A stretch of 64,000 nt of DNA from Herbivorax alkaliphila (GTDB taxonomy: Bacteria; Bacillota; Clostridia; Acetivibrionales; Acetivibrionaceae): NCBI RefSeq assembly GCF_030848475.1, contig NZ_JAVDDS010000006.1:1-64000 (forward strand), given 5' to 3'. Shown one piece after another: positions 9,078 through 16,389 of this stretch (positions within the stretch are counted from its first letter, which is position 1; each line of letters starts with the position of its first letter). A program made the position numbers and the translations under genes. Below the pieces are notes generated by a model that was not told the DNA's origin, made no database searches, and saw only the letters and a program-made list of their open reading frames with translations.

Positions 9078-9971
9078 ATGATTGAGTGTTCCATTATTAT
9101 TCCATATTATCAGAGGTATGATTTACTTATAAACTGTCTGAATTCTTTTCTTAATCAAACAAAAAAAGAGGATTTGGAAATAATTATAGTAGATGATGGT
9201 TCAGATATTGTAAGGGATAAAGAGCTTGAAAAATATAAAAAAGAGCTTAACATTTCTTATGAATACATGCATAGAGATTCGACTTCAGGGTCACCTTCTA
9301 GAGTCAGAAATAAAGGTTTTTCTCTAAGTAAAGGCAGATATATAGTGTTTTTAGACTGTGACATGATAGTTCCAAAAGATTTTGTACAACAGGTAATAGG
9401 TTTTTTTGAAGAAAATTCAGATATATCGCATATTCTACAAATTGGCTTTAGAAATAACCTTAAAGCATCTTGTAATACTGCAAAATTAGAAGAAATAAAA
9501 CATCAACATTATAGCGTTGATATACGTGAAAAAGTTCTCAATTATTATAAATGTAATATGCAAGATTTAAAAACTAAATGGCTGTTAGCTTGGTCTCATA
9601 CCATGTGTATGAAACGTGATACTATTAATAAATTTGGTTGCTTTGATGAAGAGTTTAGTGGGTGGGGGCTAGAAGATACAGAACTTGCATATCGTTATGA
9701 CAAGCAGGGAGGCAGAATCCTTCATAATCCTAAAATAACAGCATTTCACCAATGGCATAAGTCTTCTTATCTTGCGAAATATACTGGTGACTGGAGAAAA
9801 AACTATGAAAAATTTTTGAAAAAATATAATAATAAAGAAGTTAAGAAATTAGGAGAACTTAGTTATTGTTTGAATGAAAAAGAAATAGTTCAAAGTGGAA
9901 TTAGTGCTATGTTCCTTATGGTAATGTATGAAGAGGTTGTAAAGGTATTACATGAAGAAAATTTAGTATAA
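9078..9971 (+). CDS. Family 2 glycosyltransferase with galactosyltransferase-type C-terminus
   Basis: A 297-residue GT-A glycosyltransferase. The N-terminus IIIPYYQRYDLLINCLNSF and IIIVDDGSD are typical of GT2 sugar-nucleotide binding, and FLDCDMIVP carries the metal-binding DxD. The C-terminal GWGLEDTELAYRY is the Glyco_transf_7C motif found in polypeptide GalNAc- and chondroitin-type transferases. It has no membrane segment, so it acts in the cytoplasm. Its place downstream of the ketosynthase suggests that it glycosylates the polyketide; donor and acceptor cannot be read from the sequence. Confidence 0.85.
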   Translation: MIECSIIIPYYQRYDLLINCLNSFLNQTKKEDLEIIIVDDGSDIVRDKELEKYKKELNISYEYMHRDSTSGSPSRVRNKGFSLSKGRYIVFLDCDMIVPKDFVQQVIGFFEENSDISHILQIGFRNNLKASCNTAKLEEIKHQHYSVDIREKVLNYYKCNMQDLKTKWLLAWSHTMCMKRDTINKFGCFDEEFSGWGLEDTELAYRYDKQGGRILHNPKITAFHQWHKSSYLAKYTGDWRKNYEKFLKKYNNKEVKKLGELSYCLNEKEIVQSGISAMFLMVMYEEVVKVLHEENLV

Positions 9972-10002
9972 TATGTAACTTGGGTAAGTTAGGAGGGTCA
10001 TA

Positions 10003-10410
10003 TTGAAAATTCAAAAAATGAAACACAGTACAATTGATATTAGAATAAGGTTGGCAGAAACTGATCCATATGGAATTGCACATCATTCGAATTATTTTAC
10101 ATGGTTTGAAGAGGGACGTTTTGATTATTTTGAAAAGAATACATATGAAGTGTCTGATATGAAAAATAATAGTGATGTTGTGTATTGTAACTTGAGTATA
10201 AAATGTAAATTTCTAAAATCAGTAGGCTTTAAAGATGAAATACAAGTAAAAACATATATGAGTCAACCTTCTATATATGCTCGATACTTATTTCAACAAG
10301 AAATCATAAATAAAAAAACAGGAGAAAAGGTTGCAGAATGTAATTCTACTATGGCTGGATTGTCGAGAAAAAACTGGGAAATAATCACATTACCAGAAGA
10401 TGAAAATTAG
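10003..10410 (+). CDS. Hotdog acyl-(ACP/CoA) thioesterase, 4HBT type
   Basis: This 135-residue hotdog protein carries the 4-hydroxybenzoyl-CoA thioesterase signature: Asp in ETDPYGIAHHSNYFTWFEEG followed by R-DYF. It starts at TTG 10003, six bases behind AGGAGG. It would release the finished acyl chain from the ACP or CoA. A second, diverged hotdog gene closes the cluster (12513). Substrate chain length is unknown. Confidence 0.85.
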   Translation: MKIQKMKHSTIDIRIRLAETDPYGIAHHSNYFTWFEEGRFDYFEKNTYEVSDMKNNSDVVYCNLSIKCKFLKSVGFKDEIQVKTYMSQPSIYARYLFQQEIINKKTGEKVAECNSTMAGLSRKNWEIITLPEDEN

Positions 10411-10463
10411 TGTTATATATAATTAGAATAGCAGTGTTATTTCAATAAAAAGGGGTGATTAAA

Positions 10464-11753
10464 ATTAATAAGAATAAAAGAACAGTAATGCTTGCACCTG
10501 CAGTATATAATTGGGCTGAAACACATAGAATGGCTAGCTTTGCTAAGGAATTTCATAAAAAAGGGTTTAATGTTATTATGTTAGGTAGGGGACAGTATGA
10601 TTATTTATATATTGACGAACCCTTTGAAATAGCTGTTCCTGAAAGTGACAGATGGTGGTTTAATGATGAAAGAATATCAAAGTTGATGGACATAGATAAA
10701 TATAGGAATGATTACACTGGGTTACATGAACTGGAAAAAATAGTTGAAGAAGAATGTGAGATTATAAGACAATATAAACCAGAGGTTATCATTACAGGGT
10801 ATAGGACGACTCTAAGTATTTCAGCAAAGATAGTGTCAATACCATTAGTGTGGATTTTATCTGCTGTAGTATCACCAATGTACTATATTGAAGGAATGGC
10901 TTCTATGCCTGATAGATATCCAATTAAAATGTTAAAAGATGCATCGTCAAAAATCAGTTCGTTTTATTACTCAAAATTAGCTTTATCTAATAATAGCACC
11001 TCAGGAATATGGAATAAGTGTCTTAAAAAACATAGACTAAAACCATTTAAGTATGATATGCAACTATTTGAGGGAGATTTCAATTTAATGTCTGATGCTA
11101 AAGAACTTTTTCCAAAATTCAAAAAAAACAAAGATAATTATAAATTTTGTGGGCCTATATTTAATTTTGAAGAAATACCGTTTCCAAATTCAATAAAAAA
11201 TTATAAAGCTCAAAGAAATAAAACTATTTTTATTTCAATGGGATCTTCGGGAAACAGTAGTGTATTTTTTGAAATACTTGAGTTTTTAAAAGAGTTACCA
11301 TATAATGTTTTTGTTGCCACAACATCTATTTTAAAAAATATAAACCCTAATGATTATCCCTCAAATTTTACTTTTGAAAAGAAATATCCTCCAATCAAAA
11401 TGGCTAGCCTAGCTGATGTTTGTATTATACACGGAGGACAAGGTACTGTATATTCTACTATTTTAGGTGGAACGCCATTTATAGGAATTCCTATGTTCAG
11501 TGAACAACAATATAATTTAGAAAATCTTATAAACAAATTTAATTGTGGAAAAGTCATTAAACGAAGTGAATTGAGTTTTGATATTTTTAAAGATAGTTTA
11601 TACAAAATTCTCACAAATGATATATACAAAACAAATATTCAGTTATTAAAATCAAAAATAGAAAAATACTATTATGATAGGGAATATAGAGCAGAAGTAG
11701 TCGGAGTTAGACAAATAATTGATTACTTGAAAAACAATAAATGTGATAGATAA
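10464..11753 (+). CDS. UDP-glycosyltransferase-like protein (GT1/MGT type), probable ATT start
   Basis: GT-B glycosyltransferase of about 429 residues. The C-terminal domain has the sugar-nucleotide motif region IIHGGQGTVYSTILGGTP followed by FIGIPMFSEQQYN, and FISMGSSG opens that domain, as in macrolide glycosyltransferases. The N-terminal acceptor domain has LAPAVYNWAETHRM. The longest reading begins at GTG 10455, but that GTG is part of the ribosome site AGGGGTG (10451-10457). ATT at 10464 has ideal spacing and I take it as the start. It probably adds a sugar to the lipid or polyketide product; glycolipid glycosyltransferases of cell-wall pathways are the alternative. Confidence 0.83.
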   Translation: MNKNKRTVMLAPAVYNWAETHRMASFAKEFHKKGFNVIMLGRGQYDYLYIDEPFEIAVPESDRWWFNDERISKLMDIDKYRNDYTGLHELEKIVEEECEIIRQYKPEVIITGYRTTLSISAKIVSIPLVWILSAVVSPMYYIEGMASMPDRYPIKMLKDASSKISSFYYSKLALSNNSTSGIWNKCLKKHRLKPFKYDMQLFEGDFNLMSDAKELFPKFKKNKDNYKFCGPIFNFEEIPFPNSIKNYKAQRNKTIFISMGSSGNSSVFFEILEFLKELPYNVFVATTSILKNINPNDYPSNFTFEKKYPPIKMASLADVCIIHGGQGTVYSTILGGTPFIGIPMFSEQQYNLENLINKFNCGKVIKRSELSFDIFKDSLYKILTNDIYKTNIQLLKSKIEKYYYDREYRAEVVGVRQIIDYLKNNKCDR

Positions 11754-11774
11754 ATTATTCTATAGGAGGCAAAC

Positions 11775-12440
11775 ATGGTTTGGGTTGTTTTTACAACACT
11801 AGAGGATATTCATAGGTGCAAAAATCTTTTTGATGAATATTTGCTACCAAATTCCAGTGATAAAGCAAAAGAAAGATATAATTTAGCAATTAACAAAAAG
11901 AAAGCTCAATCAATAATAGTTGCAGAACAATTATTAAAGTATATTGTTGCTAAAACACTTAATATAAATATGAATGAAGTTTTTATAGATAAAAAACAGA
12001 GTGATAATGGCAAGCCAAGTATAAATAATAATAATTTTAATATAAGCGTAAGTCACTCAGACAACTACATAATGGGTGCAATCTCTAATAATAAAATAGG
12101 ATGTGATGTTCAAAGAGTTAATTATTCAAGAAAAATTATACCTAAAGGCTTCTTTACAGAGGATGACATGTCGTATATATTTTTTTCTATAGATTATGTC
12201 ACAGAATACCATAAAATATGGACGCGAAAAGAAAGTTATTTTAAATTAAATGGTAGAGAAAATTGTGATTCAAAAATTAATTTTTCTAATTCAAATGATG
12301 TACATCTGTGCAATAAATTCTTTTTTCATACAGAATTCATTGAAAAAGATGTAATAGCTACTATATGCACAAATTTGTTTTATGAAAAAATACAATTCAC
12401 ACAACTTAATGTTGTTGATTTTGTATATAGCTATAGGTAA
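11775..12440 (+). CDS. 4'-phosphopantetheinyl transferase, Sfp type
   Basis: A 221-residue protein of Sfp length. The magnesium- and CoA-binding motifs are both present: IGCDVQRV in the middle and KIWTRKESYFKLNG (the WxxKEA-like helix, here WTRKES) downstream. ISVSHSDNY supplies the conserved SHS stretch. It should transfer phosphopantetheine from CoA to Ser54 of the cluster ACP. A dedicated Sfp-type enzyme, rather than reliance on AcpS, supports the cluster making a specialised product. The ATG follows AGGAGG. Confidence 0.88.
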   Translation: MVWVVFTTLEDIHRCKNLFDEYLLPNSSDKAKERYNLAINKKKAQSIIVAEQLLKYIVAKTLNINMNEVFIDKKQSDNGKPSINNNNFNISVSHSDNYIMGAISNNKIGCDVQRVNYSRKIIPKGFFTEDDMSYIFFSIDYVTEYHKIWTRKESYFKLNGRENCDSKINFSNSNDVHLCNKFFFHTEFIEKDVIATICTNLFYEKIQFTQLNVVDFVYSYR

Positions 12441-12512
12441 TATTAAAGTAATAAATTATTGACTAAGAATAAGTCAACAAATTTATTTTTAAAGATTAAA
12501 GGAGTGAGTGAT

Positions 12513-12989
12513 GTGCCTAAGTGGTTTAATATTGATATAAAAACAAGTTTTTCAGATTGTAATTCTATGAAAATAGTCCACTCTTCTAAATATTTTATTT
12601 GGTTTGAAATTTCACGATTTCAAATAGCTAGCATGATAGGTATAAATAATAATGATAATGGTAATAATAATGATAATGGTAATAATAATGATAATGGTAA
12701 TAATAATGATGATAATAATGATTGGGCTTCTATTCTTTTTCCAGTAATAGAAGCGGAATGTAAATATTTAAGACCGATAGAACAGAATGTAGACATAGTT
12801 GTAAAAACAACATTACTAAAACCTATAGTTCCAAAGCTGGTTTTTGAACATATTGTTTGTGACAAAAAAACTAGTTTTGAATATGCAAAAGCCAGAACCG
12901 TTGTAGCAATAGTTTCAAAAAAAAAGGGCCTAATATTAACGTTAAATAATGAATTCAAAAAAATAATTAATGATTATTTGGAATCGTAA
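12513..12989 (+). CDS. Second hotdog thioesterase-like protein with low-complexity insert
   Basis: About 158 residues, related in pattern to the thioesterase at 10003: SFSDCNSMKIVHSSKYFIWF matches the 4HBT motif, with Asp15 kept but the PYG segment changed to NSM. I place the start at GTG 12513, behind AAAGGAG (12498-12504). An upstream TTG at 12459 would add 18 residues but lacks a ribosome site. After residue 44 there is an Asn/Asp/Gly insert of about 25 residues encoded by an 18-base tandem repeat. The insert is in frame and would form a loop after the active-site helix. Function could be release, editing or dehydratase-like; catalytic competence is uncertain. Confidence 0.7.
   Translation: MPKWFNIDIKTSFSDCNSMKIVHSSKYFIWFEISRFQIASMIGINNNDNGNNNDNGNNNDNGNNNDDNNDWASILFPVIEAECKYLRPIEQNVDIVVKTTLLKPIVPKLVFEHIVCDKKTSFEYAKARTVVAIVSKKKGLILTLNNEFKKIINDYLES
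12645..12720 (+). repeat. In-frame 18-base minisatellite in the thioesterase gene
   Basis: Three perfect copies of AATAATAATGATAATGGT lie at 12645-12662, 12663-12680 and 12681-12698, followed by an imperfect fourth. The translation is repeating NNNDNG. Because 18 is a multiple of three, copy-number change would lengthen or shorten the loop without shifting the frame. Confidence 0.95.
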
Positions 12990-13175
12990 AACATATTATC
13001 TAAAAAAGATAAAAACTTTATATTTTAAAAACACAAGATTTGATTTAATTGAAGAATATTGTTAAAAAATATATCGATAAACTTTGAAACCAATACTTGC
13101 CATGAGGGTTTAAATGCTTATATCACAGTGTTTTATAAAAGATAAAAAAACATTGAAAAAAATAAAAAAATATGC

Positions 13176-13204
13176 TTGACATTTAGATGTATATGTTTTA
13201 AAAT
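13176..13204 (+). promoter_or_regulatory. Promoter of tRNA array A
   Basis: TTGACA at 13176-13181 and TAAAAT at 13199-13204 are separated by 17 bases, immediately before the degenerate tRNA-His. The matching promoter in copy B is at 24097-24125. The array therefore still looks transcribable. Confidence 0.75.
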
Positions 13205-13212
13205 ATTGTTTT

Positions 13213-13282
13213 GATAGGTATAGTTTAGTTGTTTAAAGTGTGACTCTTGAAGCCGTAAGTTCGGATTCCAGTATTCACGACA
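13213..13282 (+). pseudogene. Degenerate tRNA-His
   Basis: Aligned with the intact tRNA-His at 24157, this copy lacks eight bases (CCAGATTG) covering the 5' anticodon stem and part of the anticodon. It has many substitutions in the D arm and acceptor, and ends CACGACA instead of CACCCCA. The flanking CATTAAT is conserved, so identity by position is clear. It cannot fold as a tRNA. Confidence 0.88.
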
Positions 13283-13290
13283 TTAATTGT

Positions 13291-13365
13291 TGGGATGTAG
13301 CCAAGGGGTAAGGCACCAGACTTTGACTCTGGCATTCCAAGGTTCGAATCCTTGCATCCCAGCCA
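13291..13365 (+). tRNA. tRNA-Gln(UUG)
   Basis: Cloverleaf with acceptor TGGGATG/CATCCCA, anticodon TTG in a CTTTGAC loop, T arm GGTTCGAATCC and an encoded CCA end. It is identical to the copy at 24243. Confidence 0.96.
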
Positions 13366-13368
13366 TAA

Positions 13369-13444
13369 GGGCCATTAGCTCAGTCGGTAGAGCACTTGAC
13401 TTTTAATCAAGCTGTCGAAGGTTCGATTCCTTCATGGCTCACCA
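13369..13444 (+). tRNA. tRNA-Lys(UUU)
   Basis: Acceptor GGGCCAT pairs with ATGGCTC (one G-U), anticodon TTT, T arm GGTTCGATTCC, encoded CCA. It lies three bases after the tRNA-Gln and is identical to the copy at 24321. Confidence 0.96.
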
Positions 13445-13486
13445 GAATAATAAAGGTGGCTTCTCAATAAAGTCAGAGGTCACAAG

Positions 13487-13537
13487 AAAAAACCTTTTGA
13501 TTATTGTGTACTAACATTTAATCAAAAGGTTTTTTTA
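13487..13537 (+). terminator. Terminator of tRNA array A
   Basis: AAAAACCTTTTGATTA pairs with TAATCAAAAGGTTTTT around a loop, followed by T residues. The same hairpin ends array B. Confidence 0.88.
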
Positions 13538-13621
13538 GTATTTTACAATCTTGCGAAAATAATTAACTAAATATATTAAACCATTAAAATTCATAAATAT
13601 ATATAATATTTAAAATAACTA

Positions 13622-13650
13622 TTGACATTTATTACTTTGCGTATTAAAAT
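13622..13650 (+). promoter_or_regulatory. Promoter of the sulfur-assimilation operon
   Basis: TTGACA (13622-13627), 17 bases, TAAAAT (13645-13650). Transcription would start near 13657 and give a leader of about 130 bases before the ABC ATPase gene. Confidence 0.7.
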
Positions 13651-13698
13651 AATAATAACCAATAAAACATATTGACTTACTAGGAAATAAAAAATAAA

Positions 13699-13730
13699 CC
13701 CTGTTATAGTGCTTTAACACTATAACAGGG
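13699..13730 (+). promoter_or_regulatory. Perfect 13-bp palindrome in the leader of the sulfur operon
   Basis: CCCTGTTATAGTG and CACTATAACAGGG are exact complements separated by CTTTAA. The structure lies between the promoter and the first gene. No T run follows on the plus strand (CTAAAAAATA), so it is not a standard terminator for the operon. It may be an operator, an RNA stability element, or a minus-strand terminator. Confidence 0.6.
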
Positions 13731-13786
13731 CTAAAAAATAAATTAAAACCTAGTAAACCGATATGAATAATAAATGAGGTGAGGAC

Positions 13787-14626
13787 ATGGATTTAGTAGT
13801 AAAGGATATAAGCAAAATTTATAATTCGAAAAATAAAACAAATTCTTCTCTTAATAAAATAAATCTTAGTATTAAAAAGGGTGAGTTTATTTGCATTGTA
13901 GGTCCTTCTGGTTGTGGCAAATCTACTCTTTTAAATATTATTGCAGGCCTTGAAGGAGCAACATCAGGTCAGGTGAGTATAAATGGCAGTCAAGTTACAA
14001 ATCCAGGTCCTGATAAAGCGGTAGTTTTTCAAGACGGAGCACTTTTTCCCTGGCTTAAGGTTATTGATAATGTGGAATTTGGAATGAAAATGGCTGGAGT
14101 TCCTAAGGGCGAGAGAAGGGAAAAAGCTTTAGAGTATCTTAGGTTAGTTCACCTTACAAAATTTCAAAATTCATATATGCATGAATTGTCAGGTGGTATG
14201 AGACAGAGAGTTGCAATAGCAAGAGCGCTGTCGCTAGATTCAGAAATACTATTAATGGATGAGCCTTTTTCAGCTTTAGACAGCCAGACAAGAAACATCC
14301 TACAGCTTGAATTACAGCAAATATGGTGGAAAACTAAAAAAACAGTTATTTTTGTAACTCATACGGTAGAAGAAGCTGTGATGTTAGGAGATAGAGTGGT
14401 TGTAATGACTGCATCCCCAGGAAAGATAAAAAAGGAATACACTATACAGCTTTCAAGACCCAGATTTGCAGAAAATTCAGACATTAATTACTATACAGGT
14501 GAAATAAAAAATGAGCTTAAAGATGAGGTGGAAAAAGTTGCGAAAAATGAATTTGACAGTGGTTGGAGTATTGAAAAAGATACTGTTTTATCTGGTGTTG
14601 ATAACACTATGGGAATTGGTTTATAG
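13787..14626 (+). CDS. ABC importer ATPase, sulfonate/nitrate/taurine family
   Basis: A 279-residue ATPase of the SsuB/TauB/NrtD group. Walker A is GPSGCGKST, the Q-loop reads VFQDGALFPW, the signature is LSGGMRQRVAIARA, Walker B is ILLMDEPFSALD and the switch region is FVTHTVEEA. The C-terminus overlaps the permease gene in another frame. As the first gene of a sulfate-reducing operon it most likely energises uptake of sulfate or an organosulfur compound; the same gene pair occurs beside assimilatory APS-reductase genes in other clostridia. No substrate-binding protein gene lies nearby. Confidence 0.85.
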   Translation: MDLVVKDISKIYNSKNKTNSSLNKINLSIKKGEFICIVGPSGCGKSTLLNIIAGLEGATSGQVSINGSQVTNPGPDKAVVFQDGALFPWLKVIDNVEFGMKMAGVPKGERREKALEYLRLVHLTKFQNSYMHELSGGMRQRVAIARALSLDSEILLMDEPFSALDSQTRNILQLELQQIWWKTKKTVIFVTHTVEEAVMLGDRVVVMTASPGKIKKEYTIQLSRPRFAENSDINYYTGEIKNELKDEVEKVAKNEFDSGWSIEKDTVLSGVDNTMGIGL

Positions 14627-15332
14627 ATTGGGAACACAACTTTTTAATTTTTGGAATGTAAATTACTTTCCATCTCCTTTAAATGTAATAAATAGATTAA
14701 CTGTTTTATTTACTTCTTTCGGGCTGTGGACTTATATAATTGAAAGCCTTGGCACTGTTTTTATAGGATACGCTATATCAATTGTTTTAGGAGTTCTAAT
14801 TGGTTTTACAGTAACTCATTTTAAATTTCTAAATGAAAATTTAAGTGGATTACTCTTAGGGCTTCAAACACTGCCTAATGTATGTTGGCTTCCCTTCGGA
14901 GTATTGTGGTTTGGAGAAAATCAAAGGGCGATTATTTTTATAATTGCTATTGGCTCTATTTTTGCAATATCATTAGGAACTATATCAGGCATTAACAATA
15001 TAAATCCTATTTATATAAGATCTGCAAAAAGTTTAGGAGCTAAAGGGGTAAAGTCCTACTTAAATGTAATTATTCCAGCTAGTCTCCCATCAATTATATC
15101 AGGAATGAAACAAGGATGGTTGTTTGCGTGGAGGGCACTAATGTCAGGAGAGATGCTCCTTGCCACAAGAGGTCTTGGTAAAGTGCTACTTGAAGGAAGA
15201 GACCAACAAGATATTGTTCAAATTGTAGCTGTTATGTTTGTGATAATAGCCATGGGACTTTCAATTGAAGCCTTGGTGTTTAAAAGAATAGAGACAGGTA
15301 TAAGTGAAAAATGGGGGCTTAATAAATGCTAG
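14547..15332 (+). CDS. ABC importer permease, sulfonate/nitrate/taurine family
   Basis: BPD_transp_1-type permease of about 261 residues with five to six membrane segments. The cytoplasmic EAA-like loop SLGAKGVKSYLNVIIPASLP contacts the ATPase. FNFWNVNYFPSPLNVI near the N-terminus is typical of SsuC/TauC. In-frame ATGs exist at 14511, 14523 and 14547. I chose 14547 because it leaves a short basic lead before the first membrane helix, but no candidate has a convincing ribosome site. The gene overlaps the ATPase gene by about 80 bases, implying coupled translation. Confidence 0.8.
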   Translation: MNLTVVGVLKKILFYLVLITLWELVYRLGTQLFNFWNVNYFPSPLNVINRLTVLFTSFGLWTYIIESLGTVFIGYAISIVLGVLIGFTVTHFKFLNENLSGLLLGLQTLPNVCWLPFGVLWFGENQRAIIFIIAIGSIFAISLGTISGINNINPIYIRSAKSLGAKGVKSYLNVIIPASLPSIISGMKQGWLFAWRALMSGEMLLATRGLGKVLLEGRDQQDIVQIVAVMFVIIAMGLSIEALVFKRIETGISEKWGLNKC

Positions 15333-15373
15333 TTTAAAATTATAATTTATAAAATTTGAGAGGTGTGATTATT

Positions 15374-15583
15374 ATGAAAATTAAAGCTAATGGAAAAGAG
15401 GTTCAACTAAAGGAAAATGTAAATGTTAAGGAACTTTTGGATATACAAAAAGTTGAAATGCCAGAGTATGTAACAGTTCAGATTAATGATGACATTATAC
15501 CAAAAGAACAGTTTGAAACAGCATTTTTAAAAGATGGAGATGTGGTTGAATTTTTATACTTTATGGGAGGAGGAAGTATATGA
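15374..15583 (+). CDS. Sulfur-carrier protein, ThiS/HcyS-like, with C-terminal extension
   Basis: A 69-residue ubiquitin-fold carrier (MKIKANGKEVQLKENVNVKE at the start, DGDVVEFLYFMGGGSI at the end). Carriers of this type work through a C-terminal Gly-Gly that is adenylated and then turned into a thiocarboxylate. Here residues follow the glycines (GGGSI), so a protease must trim it first; the JAMM gene at 16565 is the obvious candidate. The ATG at 15374 follows GAGAGGTGTG. Its stop overlaps the E1 gene in an ATGA. The partners next to it point to homocysteine formation rather than thiamine synthesis. Confidence 0.85.
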   Translation: MKIKANGKEVQLKENVNVKELLDIQKVEMPEYVTVQINDDIIPKEQFETAFLKDGDVVEFLYFMGGGSI

Positions 15584-16389
15584 ATTTTACAAACGAGCAG
15601 CTTGAAAGATATTCGAGACATATAATTTTAAAAGAAGTTGGAGTTAAGGGGCAAAAGAGGCTTCTCCAATCAAAAATACTTATAGTTGGTACAGGAGGTT
15701 TAGGAGCACCAGCAGCTATGTTTCTTGCAGCGGCAGGGGTGGGAACTATAGGTTTAGTAGATTTTGATGTGGTTGAATTGTCAAATCTTCAGAGGCAGAT
15801 AATACATTTAACAAAAGATATAGGAAAGCACAAGGTACAATCAGCAAAAGAGACTATTAATGAGATGAATCCAGATATTAATACAGTTATCTATAAGGAA
15901 TGGGTAAGTTCATCTAACATAACTGACATTATAAAAGACAGGGATTATGACTTTATAATAGATGGAACAGATAACTTTCCTGCAAAGTTTTTAATAAACG
16001 ATGCAAGTGTACTTTTAAAAAAGCCCTTTTCACATGCAGGAATAATAAGATTTCAAGGTCAGACGCTAACATATGTTCCAGGTAAAGGGTCTTGTTACAG
16101 ATGTATTTTTAAAAGTCCTCCCCCACCTGATGCAGTTCCAACATGTAAACAGGCTGGAGTCCTTGGGGTTATGGGAGGAATAATAGGTACAATACAGGCA
16201 ACAGAAGCAGTTAAATATATTCTAGGTACAGGTGATTTATTAAATGGTCATCTACTGACTTATGATGCACTTAAAATGGATTTTAGAAAGGTGAAGCTTT
16301 CTTACAACAAAAACTGCCAGGTATGTGGTGAAAAGCCTACTATAACAGAACTTATTGATTATGATCAGCCCCAGTGTGAATTAAATTAA
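15580..16389 (+). CDS. E1-like carrier adenylyltransferase (ThiF/MoeB/HcyF family)
   Basis: A 269-residue protein that would adenylate the carrier's C-terminal glycine using ATP. GTGGLGAPAAMFLAAAGVG is the nucleotide-binding loop, then DFDVVELSNLQRQ. PTCKQAGVLGVMGG carries the candidate catalytic Cys. Two CxxC pairs (CYRC and CQVC) make the structural zinc site. It has no rhodanese domain, unlike MoeZ, so sulfur should come from elsewhere (sulfide or TusA). Its start overlaps the carrier gene by four bases (ATGA), the usual arrangement for a dedicated pair. Confidence 0.9.
   Translation: MNFTNEQLERYSRHIILKEVGVKGQKRLLQSKILIVGTGGLGAPAAMFLAAAGVGTIGLVDFDVVELSNLQRQIIHLTKDIGKHKVQSAKETINEMNPDINTVIYKEWVSSSNITDIIKDRDYDFIIDGTDNFPAKFLINDASVLLKKPFSHAGIIRFQGQTLTYVPGKGSCYRCIFKSPPPPDAVPTCKQAGVLGVMGGIIGTIQATEAVKYILGTGDLLNGHLLTYDALKMDFRKVKLSYNKNCQVCGEKPTITELIDYDQPQCELN

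Larger units (their letters stand above)
13072..13537 (+). repeat. Direct repeat copy A: promoter, degenerate tRNA-His, tRNA-Gln, tRNA-Lys, terminator
   Basis: This segment aligns from TATCGATAA through the terminator with 23992-24489. Shared parts are a CCAATACTT(G/A)CCAT leader, an A-rich run, TATGCTTGAC at the -35, the three tRNA positions and the TAATCAAAAGG terminator arm. Copy A has diverged more in the leader and its tRNA-His is broken. The two copies lie in the same orientation and bracket the sulfur gene cluster. A dispersed tRNA operon duplication or a recombination/insertion scar would both fit. Confidence 0.9.

Noticed and set aside
12620-12958. Minus-strand 112-residue reading frame rich in LLPLSLL repeats
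   Set aside because: It is the antisense of the 18-base minisatellite; no ribosome site and no homologue-like content.
13699-13730. Palindrome as terminator of the tRNA array
   Set aside because: The array already ends at 13537, and no T tract follows on the plus strand.
15374-16389. Thiamine-synthesis ThiS/ThiF pair
   Set aside because: No thiG, thiH or thiE nearby; JAMM and MetY neighbours point to homocysteine.
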